Positions 1-8,260 of a DNA stretch of 44,746 nt are shown piece by piece (within the stretch, counting starts at the first letter, position 1; the number at the start of each line of letters is the position of its first letter). Source of the DNA: Deltaproteobacteria bacterium (lineage in GTDB: Bacteria; Desulfobacterota; Syntrophobacteria; Syntrophobacterales; Syntrophobacteraceae). Both the position numbers and the translations under genes were made by a program. Where the stretch lies: NCBI GenBank assembly GCA_021813685.1, contig JAKAJS010000051.1, positions 1 to 44,746 on the forward strand, in the 5' to 3' direction. The notes beneath the pieces were generated by a model that saw only the letters and a program-made list of their open reading frames with translations, was not told the origin of the DNA and did no database searches.

Positions 1-7
1 CCGATCT

Positions 8-31
8 GGGGAATCATTCCCCCGCGTTTTT
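8..31 (+). terminator. Rho-independent terminator-like hairpin
   Basis: A perfect 6-bp stem (8-13 with 17-22, loop TCA) is followed after CGCG by five T residues at 27-31. It would end a plus-strand transcript entering from outside the window, facing the minus-strand reductase gene that ends at 64. The stem is short and the T tract is four bases away, so the call is moderate. Confidence 0.45.
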
Positions 32-63
32 ATCTTTCCGTTTTTTCCCCTTGTCTCGTCTTT

Positions 64-732
64 CTACAGCCATCCCTTTTTCAGCCAATACCGGTATTCC
101 CAGGGCCACTGATCCTGCCTTTTGACCATCAGTTGTCGGAAATAGCTGCGCCGGGCTTCTATTTCCCTTCTCTGCTCCGGAAACTCTTTTTTGGCCGCTA
201 TTGCTTCGACCAGATGCACACCGAGTTCCCAGGCTTGCACGCCCGGGGCCGAACCCGGTTTTACCGGGCCGTCTTCGAGGGTGCAGCCCACTTTGCCAAC
301 GCACTGGGCGCCCAGCCGGGAGATCAGCCGCTCGAGGTAGGAAGCGGTCTCTTCGTGGCCGGATCCTCCCGCGGTGGCGATCGCAGCACCGTATTTTCCC
401 TCCAGCCTCAAACAGTGAATGGCGTTTGCGAGGCGGTCGATGAACAGTTTTAGCTGGGCCGTGACGTGATAGATGTAGACGGGGCTGCCCAAAACGATGC
501 CGTCGGCGAAGAGCATACTCCTGAATATCGCGTTGAACTCGTCTTTTTGCACGCACTCACCGAGATGATGGCAGCGATCGCAGGCCACGCAGGGGCCAAG
601 CTTGAGCCGGGCCACGTCGATATACTCGGTTTCGGCGCCGCGTTCCTCTGCCGCAGCCAGGGTCCTCTGCACCAGCCAGGCGGTGCGGCTGTTGTCTTTC
701 CTCGGGCTTCCACACAGGCCAAGAATCTTCAT
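64..732 (-). CDS. Flavodoxin-like NAD(P)H-dependent reductase / iron-sulfur flavoprotein
   Basis: A 222-residue protein with the flavodoxin-like fold of NADPH-dependent FMN reductases. The N-terminus MKILGLCGSPRKDNSRT holds the FMN phosphate-binding loop, and GSPVYIYHVTAQLKLFIDR is the second FMN-contact region. Between them lies a compact cysteine motif, CVACDRCHHLGEC (C-x2-C-x2-C-x5-C), the spacing class seen in iron-sulfur flavoproteins (Isf) of anaerobes, where it binds a 4Fe-4S cluster. The likely role is electron transfer between a cytoplasmic donor and an unknown acceptor. I chose the ATG at 732 over one at 738 and over longer starts because an AAGAGGG Shine-Dalgarno lies 7 bases upstream. 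The gene stands alone. Family confidence is high; the physiological substrate is unknown. Confidence 0.85.
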   Translation of the reverse strand: MKILGLCGSPRKDNSRTAWLVQRTLAAAEERGAETEYIDVARLKLGPCVACDRCHHLGECVQKDEFNAIFRSMLFADGIVLGSPVYIYHVTAQLKLFIDRLANAIHCLRLEGKYGAAIATAGGSGHEETASYLERLISRLGAQCVGKVGCTLEDGPVKPGSAPGVQAWELGVHLVEAIAAKKEFPEQRREIEARRSYFRQLMVKRQDQWPWEYRYWLKKGWL

Positions 733-831
733 GCGCATCCCTCTTGCTTCGGGTATTCGGGCAAAGCTTGCAAATGAAAGCATGCCGGCAGGAAAGAACA
801 TAATAACACCTCCACGCTGCTCTGAAAAGGA

Positions 832-859
832 GCGGGAAGCGAGGAGCGGGAAGCAGGAA
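832..859. repeat. Period-7 repeat array (GCGGGAA type)
   Basis: Four consecutive 7-base units, GCGGGAA, GCGAGGA, GCGGGAA and GCAGGAA, lie in the spacer upstream of the reductase gene. The same unit family occurs on the other strand at 35779-35806. No coding function is visible. It is one of at least five heptamer arrays in spacers of this window. Confidence 0.7.
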
Positions 860-958
860 GAAAGGCGCACCCCGGGAACCTTTCATTGATTCGGGTGTTC
901 CGAGCGAACATGAAGGACCGCCGGGAAAATCGTTTTTGACCCTGATTTCGAATTGATC

Positions 959-987
959 TTGACTGTTTCTTCGCCCTGGTTTATCTA
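959..987 (+). promoter_or_regulatory. Possible sigma-70 promoter in the 733-1133 spacer
   Basis: TTGACT at 959-964 and TATCTA at 982-987 are separated by 17 bases; the -35 box matches 5 of 6 positions but the -10 only about half. The gene-free stretch 733-1133 otherwise holds the heptamer array at 832-859, GC-rich sequence able to pair locally (GTTGCAG near 997 with CTGCAAAC near 1038), and a terminator hairpin at 1090. Transcription from here would give a leader of roughly 125 nt ending at that hairpin. Confidence 0.3.
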
Positions 988-1089
988 TTCTCCGGTTGCA
1001 GCTGGACGCCGGATTGAGACCCTTTCGGCTTTTAGGGCTGCAAACGAAAATCTCCGAGGGTCTTACCGGATTCCGAGAGGTTTTATCTC

Positions 1090-1119
1090 AGCCCGCCACA
1101 AGCGGGCTTTATCTTTTTT
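1090..1119 (+). terminator. Intrinsic terminator or attenuator before the small membrane gene
   Basis: AGCCCGC (1090-1096) pairs perfectly with GCGGGCT (1102-1108) around the loop CACAA, followed by a T-rich tail, TTTATCTTTTTT. It ends only 14 bases before the ATG at 1134, so a transcript from upstream would have to read through it to reach the signalling operon. It may end a short leader or small RNA, or act as an attenuator. Confidence 0.65.
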
Positions 1120-1133
1120 GAGGGAGAGCACAC

Positions 1134-1349
1134 ATGAGAAAGGGCCTTTCGCTGGTCATGCTCGCCATTATCGTACTCATTGTGCTCTATGGCACGGTGT
1201 GTCTCTTCCTGGGCAACTTCGTGGGCGCCTACGCAACTTTGCCTTTCCTTTTCATTTATTACGTCTGGGTTGTAGCCGTGAAGCGCCGAAAGAGCCGGGA
1301 AGAAACAACCGAGGACAAGGAACCGGGTGAGTCGAACCCCACGCGCTGA
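1134..1349 (+). CDS. Small two-helix membrane protein
   Basis: A 71-residue protein with two predicted membrane helices (about residues 5-25 and 30-48) and a charged, hydrophilic tail rich in Lys, Glu and Thr. The ATG follows a GAGGGAGAG Shine-Dalgarno-like sequence. The 3' end overlaps a possible GTG start (1327) of the sensor kinase downstream and lies 16 bases before its preferred ATG, so the two are probably cotranscribed. I do not recognise a family. Its position next to a membrane histidine kinase suggests, without proof, an accessory subunit of that sensor. Confidence 0.65.
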   Translation: MRKGLSLVMLAIIVLIVLYGTVCLFLGNFVGAYATLPFLFIYYVWVVAVKRRKSREETTEDKEPGESNPTR

Positions 1350-1365
1350 TTTGGGACCGCCTCTG

Positions 1366-3495
1366 ATGAAGCTTCCCTTTTTCGACCGTCTGCGAATTCG
1401 ACTGGTCCTTCTGGTGGCATTGGCAATCCTGCCTTCCATGCTGATGGTGGCCTGGATGGGCATGGAGGAATACCGCAACGCCGAGGCGCGGGTTGGCGAA
1501 GAAGCGAGGCGCCTGGTCCACCTTGCCGTCGCGCAGCAGGCGCAGATGCTGCGGGATGCGGGTCTGCTGCTGGAGTTCCTTGCGCATAGCCGGGAAGCGC
1601 GGAGGGGGGATATCAACACCCTGGCCCGGGACATGGCCCGGCACGCAGAGCGGTTTCATGCATACAACCTCGGCATAGTCGTTCCGAACGGGAATCTGCT
1701 CGGAAGCCTGCTCCCCCCCGGCGCTCGCCTCAACGTCTCCGATCTCGTCTGCTTCCGTAAAATTCTTCGAGGCAAGGAGACCTGCGTAAGTAGCGTCACG
1801 ACCCGCATTTCCGGCAAACCCGCCATCGTGCTGTTCTATCCTGTTCTGGACGATGCGGGGGGGGTGCGCCTGGTGATGTTTGCCGCCATCCACTTCGCCT
1901 GGCTCGATGAATTCGCTCTGGGTGCCCGTTTGCCCCAAGGCGCCACTCTAACCGTATGGGATAGCCGCTCTACTGTCCTTGCCCGTCAGCCCGCGGCAAG
2001 CAAATGGGTTGGAAAAGATTTTGCCGCCTTACTCCGGTTCACGTCCCTGATCGCGCGGGGCAAAAGGTTGAGCAAAATGATGGGCCTGGACGGCACGCGC
2101 CGCATATACGCCTTTGCCCGCCTGGCCAGGACCCGGGAGGGAAGCCTTTTTTTAAGCATAGGCATTCCTTCGCAAATCCCGGGGGTTGAACTCGGGCGTC
2201 TGTTCTCCTATATCTGCCTCCTGACTTCCCTGGCAGGCGTCGCTTTTATTGCCGCCTGGATGTTCGGGGAGGTTTTTATTCTCGATCATCTCGACCGGCT
2301 CCTTGGCTGTGCAAAACGGATCTCTTCGGGAGACCTGGGCGCCCGGGTCGGCATGCCGCGCCCTTCGGGAGAACTCGGGGAACTGGCCGGGGCCTTCGAC
2401 CGGATGGGAGAAGCCCTCGAAGAGCGCGAGAAGCAACACCTCGAGACCGAGGAGGCCCTCCGGCAGTCGGAAAACCTCTACCGGACAGTCTTCGAGACCA
2501 CCGGGACAGCCATGCTTCTCGTGGAAGAGGATACGACCATCTCGATCGTTAACAAACAATTTGAAGAGCTGCTGGGCTATCGCTCCGAGGAGGTCGAAGG
2601 CAAGAGTTGGGCGGATTTTCCGCATACCGCGGACGATTGCATAATAATGGAAAACCATCGGCTGCGCAGAGTCGCTCCCGATGCGGCCCCCAAGCAGTAT
2701 GAAGCCCGGTTGCTGGACAGGGACGGGAATATCAGGGATTTTCTTTTTACCGTCGATCTGATTCGCGGGACGGGGACCAGCGTGGCCTCGCTCATGGACA
2801 TAACCGCCTGGAAAAAAGACCGGACTGTTCTGGAGAAAACGCAGGAGGAACTGCGTGCCCTTTCCGCAAAGAATCTGACCCTGCAGGAAGCGGAACGGGA
2901 AAAACTGGCCATGGAACTCCATGATCGAGTAGGGCAAAACCTGACGGGTTTGAGCATCAACCTCGCCATCATGCGGGGCCTGGTTGGGCCGGAATGTTTG
3001 AAACGGATGGAATCCAGGCTCGTGGACGCCAAGGGGCTGGTAAGCGATACGATGCGATGCATACGCAACGTCATCTCCGAGCTTCATCCGCCCGGGCTCT
3101 CCGAATACGGCCTCTCGGCGGCGCTTGCCCACTACTGCGAAAAACTGGCGGCAAGAACGGAAATGAGAATCTACGCCGAGTGCAGGGAACTCCCGGTGCG
3201 TCCCTCCAAAGAGGTGGAAATCGCTCTTTTTCGCATCGCACAGGAAGCCCTGTGCAACGCTGTCAATCATTCGCGGGCCGGTTCGATCCGTCTCGGCGTT
3301 CAGATGGAGGGGTCAAAAATCGTTATCTGTGTTAGCGATGACGGGATCGGTTTCGATCCTGAAACCGATTTCGGGAAAAATGACAGGTTTGGTCTGGCGG
3401 GCATGAGGGAGCGGGCTGCGGCGATCGGCGCCGCATTTCGGGTTGACTCCGGTCCCGGGGAAGGTGCCGTCGTTACGGTCTGCTTTGAGGTATGA
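1366..3495 (+). CDS. NarX-type sensor histidine kinase (HAMP-PAS-HisKA_3-HATPase)
   Basis: About 709 residues. Order: TM helix 1 (about 8-29), a periplasmic sensor region of some 250 residues resembling Cache-type domains, TM helix 2 (about 278-303), HAMP (about 304-360), PAS (about 365-480), HisKA_3 dimerisation/phosphoacceptor region and a C-terminal ATPase domain. The H-box is MELHDRVGQNLTG with the phosphoacceptor near His519. N-box AQEALCNAVNHS and G-box SDDGIGFDP are intact, so it should be active. A GTG at 1327 with AAGGA upstream would add 13 residues; the ATG at 1366 puts the first helix nearer the start, so I prefer it. It is directly followed by a LuxR response regulator (stop and start 4 bases apart), its obvious partner. 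The ligand is unknown. Confidence 0.9.
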   Translation: MKLPFFDRLRIRLVLLVALAILPSMLMVAWMGMEEYRNAEARVGEEARRLVHLAVAQQAQMLRDAGLLLEFLAHSREARRGDINTLARDMARHAERFHAYNLGIVVPNGNLLGSLLPPGARLNVSDLVCFRKILRGKETCVSSVTTRISGKPAIVLFYPVLDDAGGVRLVMFAAIHFAWLDEFALGARLPQGATLTVWDSRSTVLARQPAASKWVGKDFAALLRFTSLIARGKRLSKMMGLDGTRRIYAFARLARTREGSLFLSIGIPSQIPGVELGRLFSYICLLTSLAGVAFIAAWMFGEVFILDHLDRLLGCAKRISSGDLGARVGMPRPSGELGELAGAFDRMGEALEEREKQHLETEEALRQSENLYRTVFETTGTAMLLVEEDTTISIVNKQFEELLGYRSEEVEGKSWADFPHTADDCIIMENHRLRRVAPDAAPKQYEARLLDRDGNIRDFLFTVDLIRGTGTSVASLMDITAWKKDRTVLEKTQEELRALSAKNLTLQEAEREKLAMELHDRVGQNLTGLSINLAIMRGLVGPECLKRMESRLVDAKGLVSDTMRCIRNVISELHPPGLSEYGLSAALAHYCEKLAARTEMRIYAECRELPVRPSKEVEIALFRIAQEALCNAVNHSRAGSIRLGVQMEGSKIVICVSDDGIGFDPETDFGKNDRFGLAGMRERAAAIGAAFRVDSGPGEGAVVTVCFEV

Positions 3496-3499
3496 GGCA

Positions 3500-4171
3500 A
3501 TGTGCATACGGGTGTTTCTGGCAGATGACCACGCAGTTGTAAGAGACGGCCTCAAGATGTTGTTGGAGGCCCGCGCCGACATTCAGGTGGTCGGCAGTGT
3601 CGGGGACGGTCGTGCTGCCTTGCGACTGATCCCGGAGCTGGCGCCTGAAATCGTGATCATGGATATCTCGATGCCGGGCCTGGATGGGATCGAGACGACC
3701 ATACAGCTCCAAAAGATCTGCCCCGATGCCGGAATCATCATCCTGTCGGTGCACTCCTCCTCGGTACACATTTTACGCGCCCTGCGCGCGGGAATTCGAG
3801 GCTACCTGGTCAAGGAATCCGCGGGCGACGAAGTGGTCGATGCGGTCTATGCGGTGCGAGCGGGCGACTATTATTTCAGCCGGGCGATCACCGAAAAGGT
3901 GACCAACGACCTGCTCGAAAAAGGGGAAGGCTCTTCCGGGATACCCCTGCTGGAGCTTTTGAGCGCGCGGGAAAGGGAGGTGCTCTGCCTGCTTGCCGAA
4001 GGTAGGACGAACCAGGAAATTGCAGCAGAACTGTTCATATCGGTGAAAACGGTCGAGACCTACCGCAGCAGAATGATGCAAAAACTCGGGCTGCGCGATT
4101 TTGCAAGCCTGGTGAAATTTGCTATCCGCCATGGCCTGACGACCCTGGGCGAGAACGGCTTTCAGGGGTGA
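3500..4171 (+). CDS. NarL/LuxR-family response regulator
   Basis: A 223-residue two-domain regulator. The receiver has the acidic pair in LADDHAVVRDGLKML and the phosphoacceptor Asp55 in IVIMDISMPGLDG; the conserved Lys is in GYLVKES. The C-terminal GerE/LuxR HTH (about 150-215) contains LSAREREVLCLLAEGRTNQE and the recognition helix region ISVKTVETYRSRMMQKLG. The start at 3500 is chosen because it begins the receiver exactly; longer forms run inside the kinase gene. It lies 4 bases after the kinase stop, so translation is probably coupled. It is the output partner of the NarX-like kinase; the DNA targets cannot be told from here. Confidence 0.93.
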   Translation: MCIRVFLADDHAVVRDGLKMLLEARADIQVVGSVGDGRAALRLIPELAPEIVIMDISMPGLDGIETTIQLQKICPDAGIIILSVHSSSVHILRALRAGIRGYLVKESAGDEVVDAVYAVRAGDYYFSRAITEKVTNDLLEKGEGSSGIPLLELLSAREREVLCLLAEGRTNQEIAAELFISVKTVETYRSRMMQKLGLRDFASLVKFAIRHGLTTLGENGFQG

Positions 4172-4386
4172 CCCGACCGTCATGGCGATAAAAATCGGCC
4201 CCCCCTGCATAAATCAAGGTTTCCCGACAGAAAGTTTTACGCATTCGGTGTATTTTGGCCCCATCTCCATTGCTTAATTCCTCCCAAGATTTTTATTCCT
4301 GTTGAACACGCGCTCCCGGCGAGTTCGGGGGGGGCGTCCGGCCTGCAATTGAGATAATGCACACAGGGTGGAGGGTGAACGACCGA

Positions 4387-5238
4387 ATGTGTCTGAAGAA
4401 GGTGAAACTGCTCCTCGTATCGGATGACAGCGCCACGGTTGGCGCCATTACCGATTCCCTCTCGGGATGCAGCCTGCTCGCCCTGAAAATCGAAATTGCC
4501 GCCAATGCCGCCTCGGGACTTCGCAAAATGGGCCGCGAACTATTCGACATCTGCCTTGTGGATAATTCTTTGACCGAGACCGAATCGAACTATTTCCTGA
4601 CCAAAATGGCCGACGAATATCGGAATACCGCGCTGGTGATCGTCGATGCTTCCGAAAAGGGCCATTCGCCTCCCGGTTCGCACACGCCTGTGGACGGTCG
4701 TATCCTGCTGAACGACCACAGGGCCTCTCCGGTGCGGCACAGGCCCCCATCGGTCGAGAGCCGGCTTCTTGCGGCCCTGCTCTCCTGCAAGGAAAGGGAA
4801 ATCAACTGCAAGACCGTGCTGACCGAAGAACTGAACACCGCTTTAAAGGTTGTCACCCAGACAGTTGGAAAAGATGTGTTCGAAATCGAGGAACGAATGC
4901 AGATGAACCTCAAACTGCTGGTGTTCCCCTATATCGAGCAACTGAAGAGTACCAGGCTGCAAAAAGGGCAAAAGTGGCTCATCGAGATTCTCGAGAGCAA
5001 TATACGGAAGATATTTTCACCCTTTTTGAAAAACCTTCTCGCCCAGTCGCCTCAACTGAGCTATGCCGAAAGCAGGGTGGCCGACCTCATAAAAGAGGGC
5101 AAAAGCAGCAAGGAAATAGCGACCATGCTCGGCGTCTCGGAAAAGACGATCCTCACGCACAGGTTTCACATCCGGACAAAATTAGGCATAAAAAACAAGG
5201 ACGTAAGCCTCATGTCCCATCTGATGTCTCTCCAGTAG
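4387..5238 (+). CDS. LuxR-type transcriptional regulator with degenerate receiver-like domain
   Basis: 283 residues. The N-terminal 110 residues look like a receiver (KLLLVSDDSATVG; phosphoacceptor-like Asp in ICLVDNSLTE), but the region that should carry the Thr/Ser and Lys switch residues is poorly conserved. A central helical region includes NLKLLVFPYIEQLK and LIEILESNIRKIFSPF, a signature I associate with LuxR regulators of Desulfobacterota, followed by an HTH (about 218-275: ESRVADLIKEGKSSKEIATM and KTILTHRFHIRTKLG). The ATG at 4387 follows GGAGGG at a long spacing; an ATG at 4357 would add 10 residues. The 4172-4386 spacer shows no clear promoter. It sits between two sensor kinases, so signalling input from either is possible. 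Confidence 0.8.
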   Translation: MCLKKVKLLLVSDDSATVGAITDSLSGCSLLALKIEIAANAASGLRKMGRELFDICLVDNSLTETESNYFLTKMADEYRNTALVIVDASEKGHSPPGSHTPVDGRILLNDHRASPVRHRPPSVESRLLAALLSCKEREINCKTVLTEELNTALKVVTQTVGKDVFEIEERMQMNLKLLVFPYIEQLKSTRLQKGQKWLIEILESNIRKIFSPFLKNLLAQSPQLSYAESRVADLIKEGKSSKEIATMLGVSEKTILTHRFHIRTKLGIKNKDVSLMSHLMSLQ

Positions 5239-5382
5239 GCGCGCCCACCACTGATATTCCCTCATCATTTTCCGCAATACTTTTCAGTATCAAGCCGGGC
5301 GTCTTTCTGCCGACCTTTAACAGGGAAAGCATCCGGCGATTTTACGTTTTTGAACCCGTCCCCCTTTCCAGGTGGCGCCATA

Positions 5383-7749
5383 ATGGCTTTTTGTCGTTCG
5401 ATTTTTGCCTCATGGCCTGTTCGAAAAAAATTGCTCGCCGTTTCCATGATCCTGTTTCTCGGCGTCAGTGCAGTCATTCTCTCTCTGGGGTTGGAAAAAC
5501 GAAATGAGTCGATCGAAAAGGCCAGGGAGAGCGCGCTGCTGATTGTAGACGGGGTGGCGGTCCGGCAGAACGCCAGGGCCACGGGGGCCCGGTGCCTGCT
5601 TAGCGCCCTTGCCGGCGACTCCGCTGTTAAAAGGCGTGAGGCCGCGTTCTGCAATGATTTATTCAGACAACTGCATGCACTGTACCCGTTTTTTACGGTC
5701 ATAGAAGCAGCGACGAGCAAAGGCGTGGTTTTCGCCTCCTCGGCGAGCTCGAGGATTGGAGAGGACCTGTCGGGCCGCAGGGACGTGGGGGATGCCATGC
5801 AGTATGGCCGGTTTTCCGCCGGCGATCTGAGTGTCCGAGGGGCGGACGGGGGCCGTTCGATCGACTTTTCCTACCCTGTTCTGGATAAACGCGGCGAATT
5901 GATTGCGGTTCTCACTGCGGGGTGCGAGGTCGGCGGTCGCGCGGATTTCGATTATCTCGAGAGGATGCATCCGCCCGCGGGCTTTTCAATACATTATGCG
6001 GATCGCAAAGGTATTCGAATCCGGAGACCGCCTGCCGGCAAGGCGGCTCCGCCGGGCAGTTCTCCTGAAGTCACCAGAGTCGAACTGATCCAGGGGAAGT
6101 CGGACCGGGGACTTTTCGAAGAGACCGGAAGCGACGGGGTGCTTCGCATTCACGCCTTTGCAGGGCTGCGGTTGGAACAAAACGCTCCTCCCTGTTTGTA
6201 TATCATCGGAGATGCACCGGTAAGTGCAATCGCCGCACAGGCCGACCGCGCAATAGCAGTGGAGCTGCTCGCCGCGGGAGCGGCCTGCGCCCTGCTCTTC
6301 GCTCTCACCCTGTTTTTCGGAGATCTCTCCATTGTCCGGCCTATCGCAGAGCTTACTGCTGCAGCACAGCGACTGGGGCGTGGCGAGGAAAGCGGCCGAA
6401 CCGGCTTGCCTCACATCGCCGATGAGTTCGGCAGACTTGCCGAGGCCTTCGATTCCATGGCGGAACTGCTTGAGAAAAAAAACGTCGAACGGCAGAACGC
6501 GCAGGAAGCCTTGATCAGAGCTTACGCGGAATCCGAAGCCCTCGTGCTGGAGCGCACCTGCGAACTTTCGAGCTCCAATGCAGCCCTGAGAGCCGAAATC
6601 GCTGAACGCAAACTGGCCAAAGAAGATAGAAAGCTTCTCACGGCCGCGTTGGAGCAGAGCGCGGATGCCATTCTCATTACGGATACCGGTTGGATCATCC
6701 GGTACGTCAACCCGGCTTTCACCGGGATGACCGGCTATGAAGGCGCCGAGGCGATCGGCCGGCACACTCGGTTTCTGAAAAGCGGTCTGCACAGCCGCGC
6801 CTTCTACGAGGGGATTCAGGAAACGCTAAGCGCGGGGCGCGTGTGGTCCGGATACGTCACCAACAGGAAAAAGGACGGTTCTTTCTACGAAACCGAGGCG
6901 AGCGTCTCTCCGGTTCGAAGCGAATCCGGGACCGTTATAGGCTTTGTGAGCGCCCATCGAGATATCTCCCTGCGGCTTAAGCTCGAAAAAGAACTTCGAC
7001 AGGTGCACAAAACGGAGGCCCTCGGCACTCTGGCGGGGGGCGTAGCTCACGATTTCAACAACATTTTGGCAGCCATGCTCGGTCATGCGGAAGCGGCCCT
7101 GGGTAAGCTTCCACAGGATAGTCCTGTGTGCGAAAATCTTGAAAACGTGCTCAAAGCCGGCACGCGCGCTGCGGACCTGGTAAAGCGCATTCTCGCCTTC
7201 AGTCGGCGGGCGGAGCATTCGCGTCGCCCCGTGGCAATCGCCTCTCTTGTAGCGGAAACACTCACGCTGATGAGCCCCACCTTTCCTGCAAATATCGAAA
7301 TTCGCGCCGACCTGCCCCCCTGTTCCGACAAGATGGTTATAGAGGCCGACCCGACCGAAATTCAGCAGGTGCTGATCAATCTTTGCACCAATGCGGCCCA
7401 TGCCATGTCCAAAGCCGGAGGGGTTTTGCTGATCGGACTGTCCGGAGTTGTCGTTTCGCCCTCGGGGGAGTTCGAAGGTTCGCACCCCGTGCCCGCTTCG
7501 GATCAGCCCCTCCCGCCCGGGCACTATATATGTCTGGCCGTGAGTGATACGGGCAGGGGGATCGACCCTGAGATCCTGGAAAAAATCTTCGATCCCTACT
7601 TCACCACCAAACCGGCCGATGAGGGCACCGGGCTTGGCCTCTCGGTTGTCCGGGGAATTGTACGGTCTTACGGGGGGAGCATTACGGTTTGCAGTAAACC
7701 GGGCAACGGCGCCACCTTCACGGTCTTTCTGCGTGCCGTAGACGCTTGA
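5383..7749 (+). CDS. Membrane PAS-domain sensor histidine kinase
   Basis: 788 residues. TM helix 1 (about 15-35), a periplasmic sensor region of about 255 residues, TM helix 2 (about 291-313), HAMP (about 314-367), a coiled-coil linker rich in Glu and Ala, PAS/PAC (about 420-530, with YVNPAFTGMTGYEG), HisKA with phosphoacceptor near His556 in GGVAHDFNNILAAMLGHAE, and HATPase_c (about 653-786) with N-box QVLINLCTNAAHAM and G-boxes SDTGRGID and GTGLGLSVV. The H-box with HDFNN is typical of kinases in NtrB-like or hybrid systems, but no receiver domain follows. The ATG at 5383 has AGGTGG upstream; a TTG at 5350 would add 11 residues. No cognate regulator follows; the degenerate LuxR protein just upstream is the nearest candidate. 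Confidence 0.88.
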   Translation: MAFCRSIFASWPVRKKLLAVSMILFLGVSAVILSLGLEKRNESIEKARESALLIVDGVAVRQNARATGARCLLSALAGDSAVKRREAAFCNDLFRQLHALYPFFTVIEAATSKGVVFASSASSRIGEDLSGRRDVGDAMQYGRFSAGDLSVRGADGGRSIDFSYPVLDKRGELIAVLTAGCEVGGRADFDYLERMHPPAGFSIHYADRKGIRIRRPPAGKAAPPGSSPEVTRVELIQGKSDRGLFEETGSDGVLRIHAFAGLRLEQNAPPCLYIIGDAPVSAIAAQADRAIAVELLAAGAACALLFALTLFFGDLSIVRPIAELTAAAQRLGRGEESGRTGLPHIADEFGRLAEAFDSMAELLEKKNVERQNAQEALIRAYAESEALVLERTCELSSSNAALRAEIAERKLAKEDRKLLTAALEQSADAILITDTGWIIRYVNPAFTGMTGYEGAEAIGRHTRFLKSGLHSRAFYEGIQETLSAGRVWSGYVTNRKKDGSFYETEASVSPVRSESGTVIGFVSAHRDISLRLKLEKELRQVHKTEALGTLAGGVAHDFNNILAAMLGHAEAALGKLPQDSPVCENLENVLKAGTRAADLVKRILAFSRRAEHSRRPVAIASLVAETLTLMSPTFPANIEIRADLPPCSDKMVIEADPTEIQQVLINLCTNAAHAMSKAGGVLLIGLSGVVVSPSGEFEGSHPVPASDQPLPPGHYICLAVSDTGRGIDPEILEKIFDPYFTTKPADEGTGLGLSVVRGIVRSYGGSITVCSKPGNGATFTVFLRAVDA

Positions 7750-7792
7750 GCCTACCTGTCCGGCAAATTGCCTTATTTTAGTTTCCATTTAA

Positions 7793-7825
7793 AATCTAAA
7801 ATAACATTGCAGTGTATTTTAGATT
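7793..7825. promoter_or_regulatory. Perfect 11-bp AT-rich inverted repeat
   Basis: AATCTAAAATA (7793-7803) and TATTTTAGATT (7815-7825) are exact inverted copies separated by 11 bases. It lies 43 bases after the sensor kinase stop and is much more AT-rich than its surroundings. No T tract follows on either side, so it looks more like a protein-binding site or RNA processing hairpin than an intrinsic terminator. Confidence 0.45.
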
Positions 7826-7903
7826 CCTCTGTATGGAGTGGGCCCGGTTGTTTGGGCGGGCTGATGGGTAGAGGTTTAGGGTCTATGTGTTGCGTCCACA
7901 CAT

Positions 7904-7934
7904 AAAAAGGGCTTGCGGAAAAACCGCAAGCCCT
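7904..7934 (-). terminator. Intrinsic terminator of the tRNA operon
   Basis: An 11-bp perfect stem (7908-7918 with 7924-7934, five-base loop) is followed on the minus strand by a T run at 7908-7904. It lies 10 bases beyond the tRNA-Asp 3' end and should end the tRNA transcript. Confidence 0.85.
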
Positions 7935-7943
7935 CGAATTTTC

Positions 7944-8020
<77 letters not shown>

Positions 8021-8030
8021 TATGATTGGA

Positions 8031-8103
8031 TAGGCGGAACAGGGCTCGAACCTGTGACCCTCGGCTTGTAAGGCCGATGCTCTCCCAGCTGAGCTACCCG
8101 CCC
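8031..8103 (-). tRNA. tRNA-Val (anticodon TAC)
   Basis: A 73-nt minus-strand cloverleaf. It starts GGGCGGGTAGCTCAGCTGGG, has anticodon stem TCGGC/GCCGA around the loop CTTACAA (anticodon TAC), and T arm ACAGG-TTCGAGC-CCTGT. The acceptor pairs include two G-T pairs. Unlike the neighbouring tRNA-Asp, CCA is not encoded directly after the discriminator (the sequence continues TCCA), so CCA must be added by nucleotidyltransferase. Only 10 bases separate it from tRNA-Asp. Confidence 0.95.
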
Positions 8104-8171
8104 GAAAACTTACCTTCCCCGAGTGAAAAGGGGAGGACAGGCCCAGCGCCCCTCATGTCCCGAGAAGATGC

Positions 8172-8200
8172 ATTATCGATCAAGTCGCCTTGCGTGTCAA
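8172..8200 (-). promoter_or_regulatory. Sigma-70 promoter of the tRNA operon
   Basis: On the minus strand a perfect TTGACA (8200-8195) is followed after exactly 17 bases by GATAAT (8177-8172). Transcription would start near 8165, about 60 bases before tRNA-Val. It is the best promoter match in the window. Confidence 0.82.
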
Positions 8201-8229
8201 GTATTTTCACCGCCCATTTTTGCGATTCG

Positions 8230-8253
8230 GCGGGACACGACTACGTGTCCCGC
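8230..8253 (-). terminator. Strong hairpin after lon
   Basis: GCGGGACACG (8230-8239) and CGTGTCCCGC (8244-8253) form a perfect 10-bp stem with a four-base loop, 7 bases after the lon stop codon. There is no clean T tract on the minus strand, so it may stabilise the 3' end rather than terminate by itself. Confidence 0.5.
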
Positions 8254-8260
8254 CCGCCCG

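Noticed and set aside
953..1330. Plus-strand frame through the leader and small membrane gene
   Set aside because: Runs through the terminator hairpin and conflicts with the better-supported small membrane gene; no ribosome site.
2152..3270. 372-codon minus-strand frame opposite the NarX-like kinase
   Set aside because: Opposite a complete kinase with intact motifs; no family similarity visible.
4255..4275. Sigma-54-like TTGGCCC...TTGCT upstream of the second LuxR gene
   Set aside because: The GG and GC dinucleotides are 15 bases apart instead of the required 12, so it does not fit a -24/-12 promoter.
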